From positions 248,001-312,000 of the forward strand of contig JADJLJ010000002.1 of NCBI GenBank assembly GCA_016710165.1: a stretch of DNA of 64,000 nt, given 5' to 3'. How positions within the stretch are numbered: the stretch's first letter is position 1; each line of letters opens with the position of its first letter. Positions 34,039 to 46,200 of the stretch are shown here, one piece after another. Source of the DNA: Chitinophagaceae bacterium. Lineage in GTDB: Bacteria; Bacteroidota; Bacteroidia; Chitinophagales; Chitinophagaceae. Below the pieces are notes generated by a model. The model saw nothing but the letters and a program-made list of their open reading frames with translations. It made no database searches and was not told the origin of the DNA. A program made the position numbers and the translations under genes.

Positions 34039-34046
34039 CAAAGGTA
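34039..34046 (-). promoter_or_regulatory. -7 element upstream of the AraC gene
   Basis: TACCTTTG on the minus strand, a perfect TANNTTTG. It implies a very short leader of about 10 nt. The palindrome TGTTTAAACA (34055-34064) lies just upstream, between the -7 and -33 positions. Confidence 0.35.
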
Positions 34047-34203
34047 CGGAAGAATGTTTAAACAGTGAATCCGTGAGTTGTTAAGGATTTCCGGTTTTTT
34101 GGCGATCCTGCAGGGTATTTTTTAGCTGGCAAAACAGCGGGGGTGCCTGTTTAAAAAACCGGTATAATCTGTGTAAAAAAACGGGTAAAATAAACCACCG
34201 GTT

Positions 34204-34236
34204 ATTGCCTGAAACCCCTGCTTTTTCGTACATTTG
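34204..34236 (+). promoter_or_regulatory. Candidate promoter of gyrB
   Basis: TTG at 34205-34207, 21-nt spacer, TACATTTG at 34229-34236. The -7 element is perfect; the leader would be about 40 nt. Confidence 0.5.
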
Positions 34237-34260
34237 CACGAATGTGAATTTTACATCTAA

Positions 34261-36261
<2,001 letters not shown>

Positions 36262-36374
36262 AAGTCCGTTCCCTGCCCGTAGAGGGGTCATTTTTGCAAA
36301 AACCAATATTTTCAGTAGCTTGTAACCTGAAGTTTACTGCTTCAACCCATTTTACTAACCATAAATTCAAGAAA

Positions 36375-36575
36375 ATGTCAAAAATGTTAACCGCTTATTG
36401 CATGAAGACAAAGGAAAAGAATGTTCCGATGCAGGATGCAGTAATAACCAAAACAGCCCGTGGGGGGTATATGGCCCAGGGGCACGACGGCAAAGGCAAT
36501 AAAATGACCACTATGCTGAACGAAGCAACTGCTTTGGAAGCCGTTAAGAACGGGGTGGCAAAGAAAGCCTGGTAG
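36375..36575 (+). CDS. Small protein, DUF5679-like without its zinc cysteines
   Basis: From ATG 36375 the product has 66 residues; the longer upstream extension has no conserved look. The pattern AYCMKTKEK...MQDAVITKTARGGYMAQG...GNKM resembles the DUF5679 zinc-ribbon (AYCVKC...GxCPxCGTKM), but only one of the four cysteines remains. The family match is tentative. A strong terminator follows 24 bp after the stop, which supports this being a real, separately transcribed gene. Confidence 0.7.
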   Translation: MSKMLTAYCMKTKEKNVPMQDAVITKTARGGYMAQGHDGKGNKMTTMLNEATALEAVKNGVAKKAW

Positions 36576-36598
36576 ATCCTGGTGTTAAAATTATTATA

Positions 36599-36630
36599 GG
36601 TCATCCGCCGGAAGGCGGATGACCTTTTTT
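36599..36630 (+). terminator. Strong intrinsic terminator
   Basis: GGTCATCCGCC, loop GGAA, GGCGGATGACC, then TTTTTT: a perfect 11-bp stem. Confidence 0.92.
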
Positions 36631-36680
36631 ATCGGGTAAAACCTGCCGCTTGCTTAAATTAGAAGTACTTTTATGCTGCA

Positions 36681-39380
36681 ATGAAAACGGTAAATAAAAT
36701 AGGTGTATCCCTGTTATTGCTGGTAATCTTCAGCCAGTATAGTACAGCCCAGTACACCGTTAACGGGAATGCCCAGCAGGTTTCCTGCAATCAATACCGC
36801 CTTACACAGGAGGCAACCTTCCTTACCGGTTCGGTATGGAACAATAACAAAATAAACCTTTCCAATTCCTTCGATTTTAAGTTCGACGTCTTCCTGGGAA
36901 ATAATAACAGTCCCGGCGCCGATGGAATTGCCTTTGTATTACAGCCCATCAGCACCAGTGTGGGAACAGCGGGCAGCGGACTTGGCTACGAAGGGATAAC
37001 CCCGGCCGTGGGCATCACCCTCGATACGTACCAGAATGGTGGTGATAATGATCCGGCCTACGACCATATTGCCATTCAACTCAACGGGGTGCTCAATCAT
37101 ACGAGTGTGAATAATATTGCCGGCCCCATCCAGGCCATCAATGGCAACGATAATATGGAGGACGGCCAGTGGCATGCCCTTCGTATCGTTTGGGATGCAC
37201 CCACCAAAACCATTACGGCCTACGTGGATGGGGTGCAGCGGGTAACTGCGGTAAAGGATTTTGTGACCGATATCCTCTCCGGCGACCCGATGGTATTCTG
37301 GGGTTTTACCGGAAGCACCGGTGGGGAGTTCAACCTGCAGCAGTTCAAAACGGCATTGAATCCATACTTTCATTTTTCCCCTGGCCAGCGGAGATGTGTG
37401 AATGAACCCATTACCTTTTACGATTCAACCATTTCTTTTACAGTCATAGCAAAATTTTACTGGGATTTTGGTGACGGCAGCCCGATCGATTCGGTTAACC
37501 TGAACCCCGTGCATACTTATACAGTGGCAGGGGTTTACACAGTTATACAAAGAGTAATAGGAGCTGATGGTTGCGAAGCAACAAATACGCAACAGGTTAC
37601 CATTGGCAGTAAACCGGTGGCAAAATTTGGTAATTCCTACCACTGTATCCCCATGCCGCCTTTTCCATCCACACAATTCAGTGATTCATCCTATGCAGCG
37701 GTTGGTACGGTAAATAACTGGTATTGGGATTTTGATAATGGACAAACTTCAACTGTTCAAAACCCCAGTACAAATTATCTTACCGCCGGGAATAAGATCG
37801 TTAAACTGGTGGTTAAATCACTGGAAGGTTGTGAGTCGGATACTTTAGTCAAGATAGTACCTATGTATTCACAACCTGTAATTGATTTTACGTTTACCGA
37901 TTCTGTATGTTTGGGATCACCGATGCAGTTTTTTGGAACAGTAACTTCAAGCAGTCATCCTATTACTCACTGGTTTTGGCGTTTCCCTCCCGATACTACT
38001 ACCATCCGCACTCAAAACGCAACATATACGTTCACTACTGCAGGTAATCATGGCGTGGTATTCATGGCAACATCAAGTGGGAATGTTGATTGTCTGGGAT
38101 CAAAAATTAAAAATGTCTTCGTTGCCGATAAACCCCACGCCGCCATCAAAGACCAGTTCATCTGTTCGGATATCCCGACTGTTTTGCAGGATTCATCCTA
38201 CACCACCGATGGTATTGCCCTTACCAACTGGTGGTGGGACCTTGGCAACGGGCAATTCTCTACCCAGCAAAATCCAACGGTTACTTACACAGCCAGCGGG
38301 CCTGTTACCATAAAACTGGTGGTGACCAATTCACGTGGTTGTATTTCAGATACCTTGATACAGACGATCAACGTATCGCAGAATGCCATCGCTAATTTTG
38401 GATACAGCAGCCCGCTCTGCGATAATGTGGCCGTTCAGTTCAGCGATTCCTCCAGCATCGGCGGCGGAACGGTCACGGAGTGGAACTGGATACATAATGG
38501 AACGGTCTTCAGCAACCAGCAAAATCCATTGCAACTATTTCCTGCCGGCATACAAACCGTTGGATTGGTGGCAAGCAATATAACCGGTTGCAAAAGCGAT
38601 ACGGTATTCAAAACATTTACAATAAACCCCAGGCCGGTCGTAAGTATGAACTTCAGCAATGCCTGCAAAGGGGCCCCGGTTGATTTCACCGGAACTGATC
38701 TGAATGGAACCGGTATCACAGAATGGAGATGGAATTATGGCGATGGAGGTACCGGTATTGGCGCTGTTTCACAACATACATACAGTACAGCGGGTGTTTT
38801 TTCCGTAAGCCTTGCAGCCGTATCCTCCAATGGATGTTTATCCGGTACCATCAGCAAGAATATTATCATCTACAGTACAAATGTATTTGCCGGAAACGAT
38901 ACCATAGCCGCAGCGGGGCAACCCATTCAGTTACAGGCAACGGGCGGCGTCAATTATACCTGGACCCCCGCTACCGGTTTAAACAACCCAAATGTTGCCA
39001 ACCCGGTTGCTGTTCTCAATGGTACACAAACCTATACCGTAAAAGGATTCACGCCGCAGGGCTGCGAATCATATGATGACATCACCGTAAAAATTTACAA
39101 GGGCCCGGATATTTACCTGCCCAATGCCTTTACGCCAAATGGGGACGGCCTGAATGATGTTTTCAGGGGAATACCGGTAGGACTGCAACAGTTTCACCAC
39201 CTGGCAATTTTCAACCGTTATGGTGAACAGGTATTTTATACAACCGATCACCGGAAGGGATGGGATGGGTCCTGGAAAGGTAAAAAACAGGAAACCGGTG
39301 TGTTTGTGGTCATCGCCGGCGGGACAGATTTTCGCGGTAATAAAATAAATAAAAAGCAAAGTTTTGTATTGATCCGTTAA
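36681..39380 (+). CDS. PKD/lectin-domain surface protein with T9SS type B sorting tail
   Basis: The 899-residue protein has a signal peptide (to about STAQYT), an L-type lectin-like domain (about 25-230, with DGIAFVLQ and EDGQWHALRIVWD), then a series of PKD domains marked by YWDFGDG, WYWDFDNG, WWWDLGNG and WRWNYGDGG. The last 100 residues are the gliding-motility-associated C-terminal domain: IYLPNAFTPNGDGLNDVF...FNRYGEQVFYT...WDGSWKGK. That tail directs type B export through T9SS. It probably sits at the surface and binds glycans or other cells; the ligand is unknown. Confidence 0.9.
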   Translation: MKTVNKIGVSLLLLVIFSQYSTAQYTVNGNAQQVSCNQYRLTQEATFLTGSVWNNNKINLSNSFDFKFDVFLGNNNSPGADGIAFVLQPISTSVGTAGSGLGYEGITPAVGITLDTYQNGGDNDPAYDHIAIQLNGVLNHTSVNNIAGPIQAINGNDNMEDGQWHALRIVWDAPTKTITAYVDGVQRVTAVKDFVTDILSGDPMVFWGFTGSTGGEFNLQQFKTALNPYFHFSPGQRRCVNEPITFYDSTISFTVIAKFYWDFGDGSPIDSVNLNPVHTYTVAGVYTVIQRVIGADGCEATNTQQVTIGSKPVAKFGNSYHCIPMPPFPSTQFSDSSYAAVGTVNNWYWDFDNGQTSTVQNPSTNYLTAGNKIVKLVVKSLEGCESDTLVKIVPMYSQPVIDFTFTDSVCLGSPMQFFGTVTSSSHPITHWFWRFPPDTTTIRTQNATYTFTTAGNHGVVFMATSSGNVDCLGSKIKNVFVADKPHAAIKDQFICSDIPTVLQDSSYTTDGIALTNWWWDLGNGQFSTQQNPTVTYTASGPVTIKLVVTNSRGCISDTLIQTINVSQNAIANFGYSSPLCDNVAVQFSDSSSIGGGTVTEWNWIHNGTVFSNQQNPLQLFPAGIQTVGLVASNITGCKSDTVFKTFTINPRPVVSMNFSNACKGAPVDFTGTDLNGTGITEWRWNYGDGGTGIGAVSQHTYSTAGVFSVSLAAVSSNGCLSGTISKNIIIYSTNVFAGNDTIAAAGQPIQLQATGGVNYTWTPATGLNNPNVANPVAVLNGTQTYTVKGFTPQGCESYDDITVKIYKGPDIYLPNAFTPNGDGLNDVFRGIPVGLQQFHHLAIFNRYGEQVFYTTDHRKGWDGSWKGKKQETGVFVVIAGGTDFRGNKINKKQSFVLIR

Positions 39381-39437
39381 AGAATCTCCTGAAAAATATT
39401 ATTTTTCCGTAATTACATTTCAGTAATTCTTCCCATC

Positions 39438-41351
39438 ATGAAAAAATCTGCACTTTTTTTATTCCTGCTGATCATTTTTTCAGTCCTGCATGGCCAGGAT
39501 AAACTTCCTTCTTTTGGCAAAGTGGATAAGGCCGACCTGGAAATGAAGGACTGCGACTTTGACCCCGGGGCCGAAGCGGTTGTATTGTTTGATGTGGGCG
39601 AAATTGAGATCAGGTATGCAGGGTTTTCAGGATGGTTATCCGAGAGTATTTACCGGGTTCGTATCAAAGTGCTGAAGTCATCCGGTACCGAAAGGGCGCA
39701 GGTGAAACTGCGGTATTATTCCAAAAACCGGTCGGAAGAGGTCTCCGGTGTAAGAGGTATATCGTTTAACATGGACGAAGGCGGCAATATCGTTGAAACA
39801 GAGATGGAGAATAAGGCCGTGTTTGATAAACCCATTGATAAAGAAATGTCTGAGATATCTTTCGCCATACCCAATGTAAAGGTTGGAACCGTGTTCGAAT
39901 ACAAATACCGCCATATACGCAAATCATTCAGCTATATTCCCACCTGGTATTTTCAGAGCGAAGTGCCGGTAAAATACAGCGCCTATTATCTTGCCATACC
40001 CGAATATTTCCAGTTTTCTGTACAGTCAACCCTCCGGCAAAAGCTGGAAGAGCAGAAGAAGAGCTTAGGTGATCCCGGTAAATGGTACATATTGCGTAAT
40101 ATACCCGGCATCAAAGAAGAGCCATACAGCGCCGGCACAAAGGGTTATGTGCAGCGGGTGCAGTTTAAATTGTCGAGGATAAGTTCTCCAACCTATAACG
40201 AAGACTTTCAAACCACCTGGCCCAGGAGAACAGAGCAATTGCTGGAGGATGAGGATTCTGGCCAGGCCATCAAAAAGCCCCTGCGGGGTCCGTCTGACCT
40301 GGATGCAAAGCTTCCGCTCATTACAACGAATACGGAAAGGATCAGAACGGTTTACAATTATGTGCAAAGCAATATGCAGTGGGATGAAACCTATGGCATT
40401 TACTCATACTACGGTATAAAAGATGCCTGGGATAAAAAGAATGGTTCGGTCACCGATATCAATTTCATCCTGATACGTCTTTTGCGGGATGCCGGTATAG
40501 AGGCAAAACCTTTGCTGGTGAGTACCAGGGACAATGGCACCATCAATACGTTCTATCCTTTTTTAAGCCAGTTCAATTGTGTGATGGCCTATGTGAAGGA
40601 GGGCGAAACCGTTTACGTGATGAATGCGGCAGATAAGTATAACCCCTTTCACCGGGTGCCCTACGATGTTCTATACCGGTTTGGCCTCGTGGTGGATAAA
40701 AAGAACGGCGGCCTGGTAAAATTGGAAAGTGAAGACCGGTTTGAGAACAGCATATTCTTTTCCTGTGCGGTGGGCGAAGATGGAAAACTTGCAGGCCAGG
40801 CCACCCTCAACAGTTCGGGGTATGCACGAAATATACGCATGCACAGGCATGCGAATGCAAAACTGAAAGAAACCTTTGAAGACAACAGCGGCATAAACAT
40901 TACGGTAGATTCCCTGGCGGTGAATAATGAAAAGGATGAGTCGCTGCCGCTTGAGCAAAAGATCGAATTCAGCGGCAGCATGCAATCCAGCGGGGATTAT
41001 TACTTTTGCCGTATAACCTTTTTACGAACCTGGGCAAGAACCCGTTCCTGGATGAGAAGCGGGTGACGGATATTGACTTCAGCTATCCCCGGAAATATAT
41101 TGTCAACGGTTCCTGGTTCCTCCCGATAATTTTACAGTGAACGAACTGCCCAGGAACACCAAATGATCCTGCCGGATACCAGCATCGTACTTACCCGGAT
41201 GATGCAGCTTGAGGGAAGTATCCTTTCATTCCGGTTCACCATTGATTTCAAAGCATCGGGCTATTCTGCTGAAAGTTATCCTTATATAAAAGAGTTCTTC
41301 CGGCAGCTTTACATGATCATGGATGAACGGATCGTTTTGAAGAAAAAATAA
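39438..41351 (+). CDS. DUF3857/transglutaminase-like protein, frame interrupted three times near the 3' end
   Basis: It has a signal peptide (to about VLHGQD), a DUF3857 domain (about 20-250) and a transglutaminase-like region (about 280-420). The catalytic Cys and His of active paralogues appear replaced (GSVTDIN instead of GDCK; FNCV instead of FNHA), so it is probably non-catalytic. The frame ends at 41066, but coherent protein sequence continues to 41351 if one base is added to each of three homopolymers: T4 at 41004, C3 at 41122 and A3 at 41161. Three additions return exactly to the original frame. Sequencing contraction is the likeliest cause. Its paralogue follows 9 bp later. Confidence 0.75.
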
Positions 41352-41360
41352 AACCCTTGT

Positions 41361-43259
41361 ATGAAAAGAGTATACTGTTTTTTTATTTTGAACATTTCAG
41401 TGATGGCTGCCGCCGCACAGATGAATATCTATTCTGCCCTTACCATACCCGATTCATTGAAGAAGGATGCAGACCTGGTGGTACGGGAAGAATACATCAA
41501 AGTAAATGTTAAGGATAAGAATACAGCCTGGTTTGATGTGCACCAGGTGATAACGGTTATGAACGAGCAGGCAAAAAGATTTCTTTTCTTCAGCCAGTTC
41601 TCCGATAAATTTCATGTGCTGGATGAAGCAGAGATAAAAGTATATGATGTGGCCGGCAACAAAAGAAATACCTATTCAAAAAAGGAAATGACCTCATTGA
41701 ACTACGGGGATGGCCTGGTTCCGGAAGGAAAAATTACTTATTTTGATATTACAGCTCCCTCGTATCCTATAACCGTGGAATACACGTACAGCATTAAGTA
41801 CAAGGGAATATTCAGTCTGCCGGGTTACGACTATCATTCGCCCTGGCAATCGGTACAGCATTCCGTGTTTGAAGTGGAATCACCTGCTGACCTGGGTGTC
41901 CGTTATAAACTGGTAAATACCGATCTTAAGCCGCAGCTTATCCGCTCCGGCAATAAAGACATGCTGCGCTGGGAGGTAAAGAACCTTGGCGCCTACAAAC
42001 TGGAAAAACACAGTGGATCTTCCTATTCGTATGAACCAATGGTTTTGATAGGCCCCAATAAATTCCAACTGGATGATTACGAGGGAGACATGACCAGCTG
42101 GAAGAACTTTGGTGCCTGGATCAATAACCTGTACGCCAAAACCACCGGGCTGCCCGATGATAAGAAACAATTTTACCAGGGGCTGGTAAAGAACGCCTCC
42201 ACCGACCGGGAAAAAGCGCAGATCCTTTATTCGTACATGCAAAATAACATGCGCTATGTGAGCATCCAGTTGGGGATCGGTGGATTACGTCCTTTCCCGG
42301 CCAGTTTCGTGGATGATAAAAAATACGGCGATTGCAAGGCATTGAGCAATTACCTTAAATCGGCATTGGATGCCGTGGGCATAAAATCAAATATCGTGAT
42401 CATACAGGGCGGGCTTACTCCCCGAACGGTGATCGAGGATTTTCCTGCCAACTACTTTAATCATGCGATACTCTGTATCCCGCAACCAAAGGATTCCATC
42501 TGGCTGGAATGTACCAGCACCACGCTTCCCTTTGCAGAACTCGGGCCATTCACTGAAAACCGCAAAGCGATGATGGTAACCGATAATGGGGGCGTATTGG
42601 TGAATACGCCGGCAAGTAATTATAAGAATAATACAGAAGCGGTAAACACGGTAATTGAAGTGAACGCAGATGGCGGTGCCCAGGTAAATGTAACAGCCCG
42701 CTTTACAGGAGACGGCCGTGATGAACTGCTGATGCGCTTTCACGACATGAAGGATGATGAGAAGCGGAAATATTTTATCACCGAAAAAACCTGGAAGCAA
42801 CCCGATGCATTGAAGATAGCCACGGCAGACAGGTCCACCAATCCCTATTGGGTGAAGGCAGCCATGGAATACGAAAAGGTATTTTCCTTCAATGCAGGAT
42901 CCAAGCTTTTTTTTGAACCAAGACTGTATCCCATCTTTGACGAAGACATTCCCGAAAACAACAACCGCATGCGGGATTATCATTTCACCTGCCCCTACCA
43001 GGTCTTTGATACCACGGTGTATAAATTCCCGGCGGGGTATACACCGGAGAACCTGCCCAAAAGTAAATCGGTGACCAGGCCATTCGCCCAGTACACATGT
43101 GCCTACACCTGGGATGCCGATACACGTACACTCACTTCCGTAGCGATGCTGCAGTTAAAAGAACGTGTGATAAAAGCAGCCGATTATAAGGCATTGTATG
43201 ATTTCAATAAACAGGTGATGGCAGATGTGAATGAGAAGATCGTTATGAAGCGGGAGTAG
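41361..43259 (+). CDS. DUF3857 and transglutaminase-like secreted protein
   Basis: The 632-residue product has a signal peptide (to about MAAAAQM), DUF3857 (about 50-230) and a transglutaminase/protease-like core with DKKYGDCKALSNYL (about 314-327; candidate catalytic Cys) and NYFNHAILCI (His, about 363-372). Members are widespread in Bacteroidota and unexplained; envelope remodelling or peptide cross-linking is possible. It is the apparently active copy of a tandem pair. Its last 17 bp overlap the end of the convergent mfd gene. Confidence 0.85.
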   Translation: MKRVYCFFILNISVMAAAAQMNIYSALTIPDSLKKDADLVVREEYIKVNVKDKNTAWFDVHQVITVMNEQAKRFLFFSQFSDKFHVLDEAEIKVYDVAGNKRNTYSKKEMTSLNYGDGLVPEGKITYFDITAPSYPITVEYTYSIKYKGIFSLPGYDYHSPWQSVQHSVFEVESPADLGVRYKLVNTDLKPQLIRSGNKDMLRWEVKNLGAYKLEKHSGSSYSYEPMVLIGPNKFQLDDYEGDMTSWKNFGAWINNLYAKTTGLPDDKKQFYQGLVKNASTDREKAQILYSYMQNNMRYVSIQLGIGGLRPFPASFVDDKKYGDCKALSNYLKSALDAVGIKSNIVIIQGGLTPRTVIEDFPANYFNHAILCIPQPKDSIWLECTSTTLPFAELGPFTENRKAMMVTDNGGVLVNTPASNYKNNTEAVNTVIEVNADGGAQVNVTARFTGDGRDELLMRFHDMKDDEKRKYFITEKTWKQPDALKIATADRSTNPYWVKAAMEYEKVFSFNAGSKLFFEPRLYPIFDEDIPENNNRMRDYHFTCPYQVFDTTVYKFPAGYTPENLPKSKSVTRPFAQYTCAYTWDADTRTLTSVAMLQLKERVIKAADYKALYDFNKQVMADVNEKIVMKRE

Positions 43260-46200
43260 CTTCTTTCACGGAAGCACTGTGCATTTTTAATAAGAATTCA
43301 TGCAGGTCTTTCATGGACCGGATGGATTCAACAACCAGGATCCCGTTCTTCCCGACCTGTTTTAATTTTCCCTTGTTGGTGCCGGTTTGTAAGAATTGCA
43401 GTATACCATTGAACAGTTCACTCTGGAAATACGGGGAGTCCGGGTTACCTACAAAGAAACACCGGAGTGTTTCATTCTTCAGCAGCATTTTCTCAAAACC
43501 AAGGTCAACGGCTAACCGGCGGCAACGCACGGTTGTAAAAAGGTCTTCCACCTGTTCGGGTACCGGGCCAAAACGGTCCGTCATCTCTCTATGGAATGCA
43601 ACCAGGTCATCTTGCGTTTCGCAGTTATCAAGCCTGGAATACAAACTCAGTCTCTCGGTGATGCTTTCAACATAACTATCGGGTATCAGTATCTCCAGGT
43701 CGGTATCAATGCTGCAATCGGTCACAAAATCATCCTGCTGCCGGATCTCTGCCTTGAACAGTTCTTTGAATTCGGAGCGCTTCAACTCACGGATGGCTTC
43801 ATCCAGGATCTTCTGGTACATTTCAAAACCGATCTCGGCAATGAAACCGCTTTGCTCACCGCCCAGCATATTCCCGGCGCCACGTATATCCAGGTCCCTC
43901 ATGGCGATCTGGAACCCGCTGCCCAGCTCACTGTATTGCTCCAGCGTGCTTAACCGTTTGCGGCTGTCAACCGGCAGGGTACTCATCGGCGGAGCGAATA
44001 AATAACAGAATGCTTTTTTATTGCTGCGGCCAACCCTTCCTCTTAACTGGTGCAGATCACTCAGGCCGAACTGGTGTGCATTGTTCACGATGATGGTGTT
44101 CACATTCGGGATATCCACACCACTCTCCACAATATTAGTACAGACAAGCACATCGTATTTCTTATCCATGAAATCGAGGATGGTATCTTCCAGCTGGTCG
44201 CCTTCCATCTGCCCGTGTGCATACGCAATGCTCAGGTCAGGACAAAGGCCCTGTATAAGTTCTTTCATTTCGGCCAGTCCCTTCACCCGGTTGTGAATGA
44301 AGAAGACCTGCCCGCCTCTTTCGGTCTCGTAATAAATGATGTCCCGGATGGCATCTTCATTGAACTGCATCACCTCGGTTTGTATCGGCTGCCGGTTGGG
44401 TGGCGGCGTGTTGATGATGCTCAGGTCCCTCGCACCCATCAGGCTGAATTGTAATGTTCTTGGAATGGGCGTTGCGGTTAAGGTCAATGAGTCAACGGTT
44501 GTTCTCAGTTGTTTCAGTTTTTCTTTTGCTGCCACCCCGAATTTCTGTTCTTCATCAATGATCATTAACCCGAGGTCTTTGAACTTCACTTCTTTGTTGA
44601 GCAGGGCATGGGTTCCGATGATGATATCGATCTTTCCTTCGGCAACTTTCTGCAGTGTTTCTTTTTTTTGCCTGGATGATTTGAAGCGGTTAATGAAATC
44701 AACGGTCACCGGGAAATCTTTCAGGCGGTCGCCAAATGTTTTATAATGCTGGTAGGCGAGAATGGTAGTTGGCACCAGCACAGCGGCCTGCTTTCCATCG
44801 CAGCAGGTTTTAAAGGCAGCACGTATGGCAATTTCTGTCTTGCCAAATCCTACATCACCGCAAACCAGCCTGTCCATCGGCGATGGTTTTTCCATATCCC
44901 GCTTTACATCTTCGGTTGCCCTGGCCTGGTCGGGAGTGTCTTCATAGATAAAGCTGGCTTCCAGTTCTGTTTGTAAATAATTATCGGGGCTGTGGGCAAA
45001 GCCTTCCTGGGCTTTTCGTTTGGCGTATAGTTTTATCAGGTCGGTGGCAATGTCCTTTACCTGCTTCTTGGTCTTATCTTTCAGTTTGTTCCATACATCA
45101 CTGCCCAGTTTGTTCATTTTGGGAACCGTGCCTTCCTTGCCGCTGTACTTGCTGATCTTGTGCAGCGAAGAAATATTTACGTACAGCAGGTCGCCGTCCT
45201 TGTATTGAATGCGGACAGCCTCCTGCAATTTTCCACTGGCTTCGATCTTTTGCAGGCCGCTGTATACACCCACGCCATGGTCAATATGTGTAACATAATC
45301 TCCCGGCTGAAGCTCCCGCAGCATTTTTAAGGTGAGCGCCTTATTCTTGCTGAAGGCCTGTTTGACCCGGTACTTATGGTAGCGTTGGAATATCTGGTGG
45401 TCGGTATAGCAAACCAGCTTCAGGTCATCGTCAATAAATCCTTCATGAATGGAAACCGGGACAGGAATGATATTCACCTCTGCCTTCAGGTCCACAAAAA
45501 TGGTATGAAGCCGTTCCAGTTGCCTGGGATTTTCGGCAAAGAGGTAAATGCTGTATTTCTTTGCTTCGTATTCTTTCAGGTTCTTTATCAGCAGGTCGAA
45601 CTGGCGGTTGAAGGAGGGTTGTTCTTTGGTGGAAAAATCTATTTGTGGTTTATGGTTTGTGGTTTGTGGTTCGTTTGTGAAGTAAGATTTGTTTCCAAAT
45701 TCAACAATATGCCTCTGTTTGATCTGTTCTTCGATAACGGCAGCTGTTACAAAATCATCTTCACTCACTTCTTTTTTCACTGTGATATCCTCTGTTTCAT
45801 CAGACTCTTTATCGACTACAAACCCCTCCCGCCCGAGGCGGGACCAAACCCTAAACTCATCTTCCTGCTGTTCTATCTTGTCTTTAATGAATTCCCAGTC
45901 TTCTGTCCACACCACGGTATTCTCGGGTAAAAATTCCCATAAGGAAACTTTCTCCCCGGTTTCAAACTGCGTTTCCACATTCGGAATAATATTCACCTGC
46001 AATAATTTCCGTTCGCTCAATTGTGTTTCGGGGTCAAAGATGCGGATGCTGTCCACTTCATTGCCGAATAATTCAACCCGGTAAGGTTTTTCATTGCCGA
46101 AGGAATAAATATCCAGGATGCCGCCGCGAACGGCAAACTGGCCGGGTTCATATACAAAGTCGGTCCGTTTGAAACCATAGCCGATAAATTTCTCATAAAT

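Noticed and set aside
39438..41066. Calling the first DUF3857 gene a pseudogene
   Set aside because: Three one-base homopolymer losses restore exactly the original frame with coherent protein to 41351, so sequencing error is the simpler explanation.
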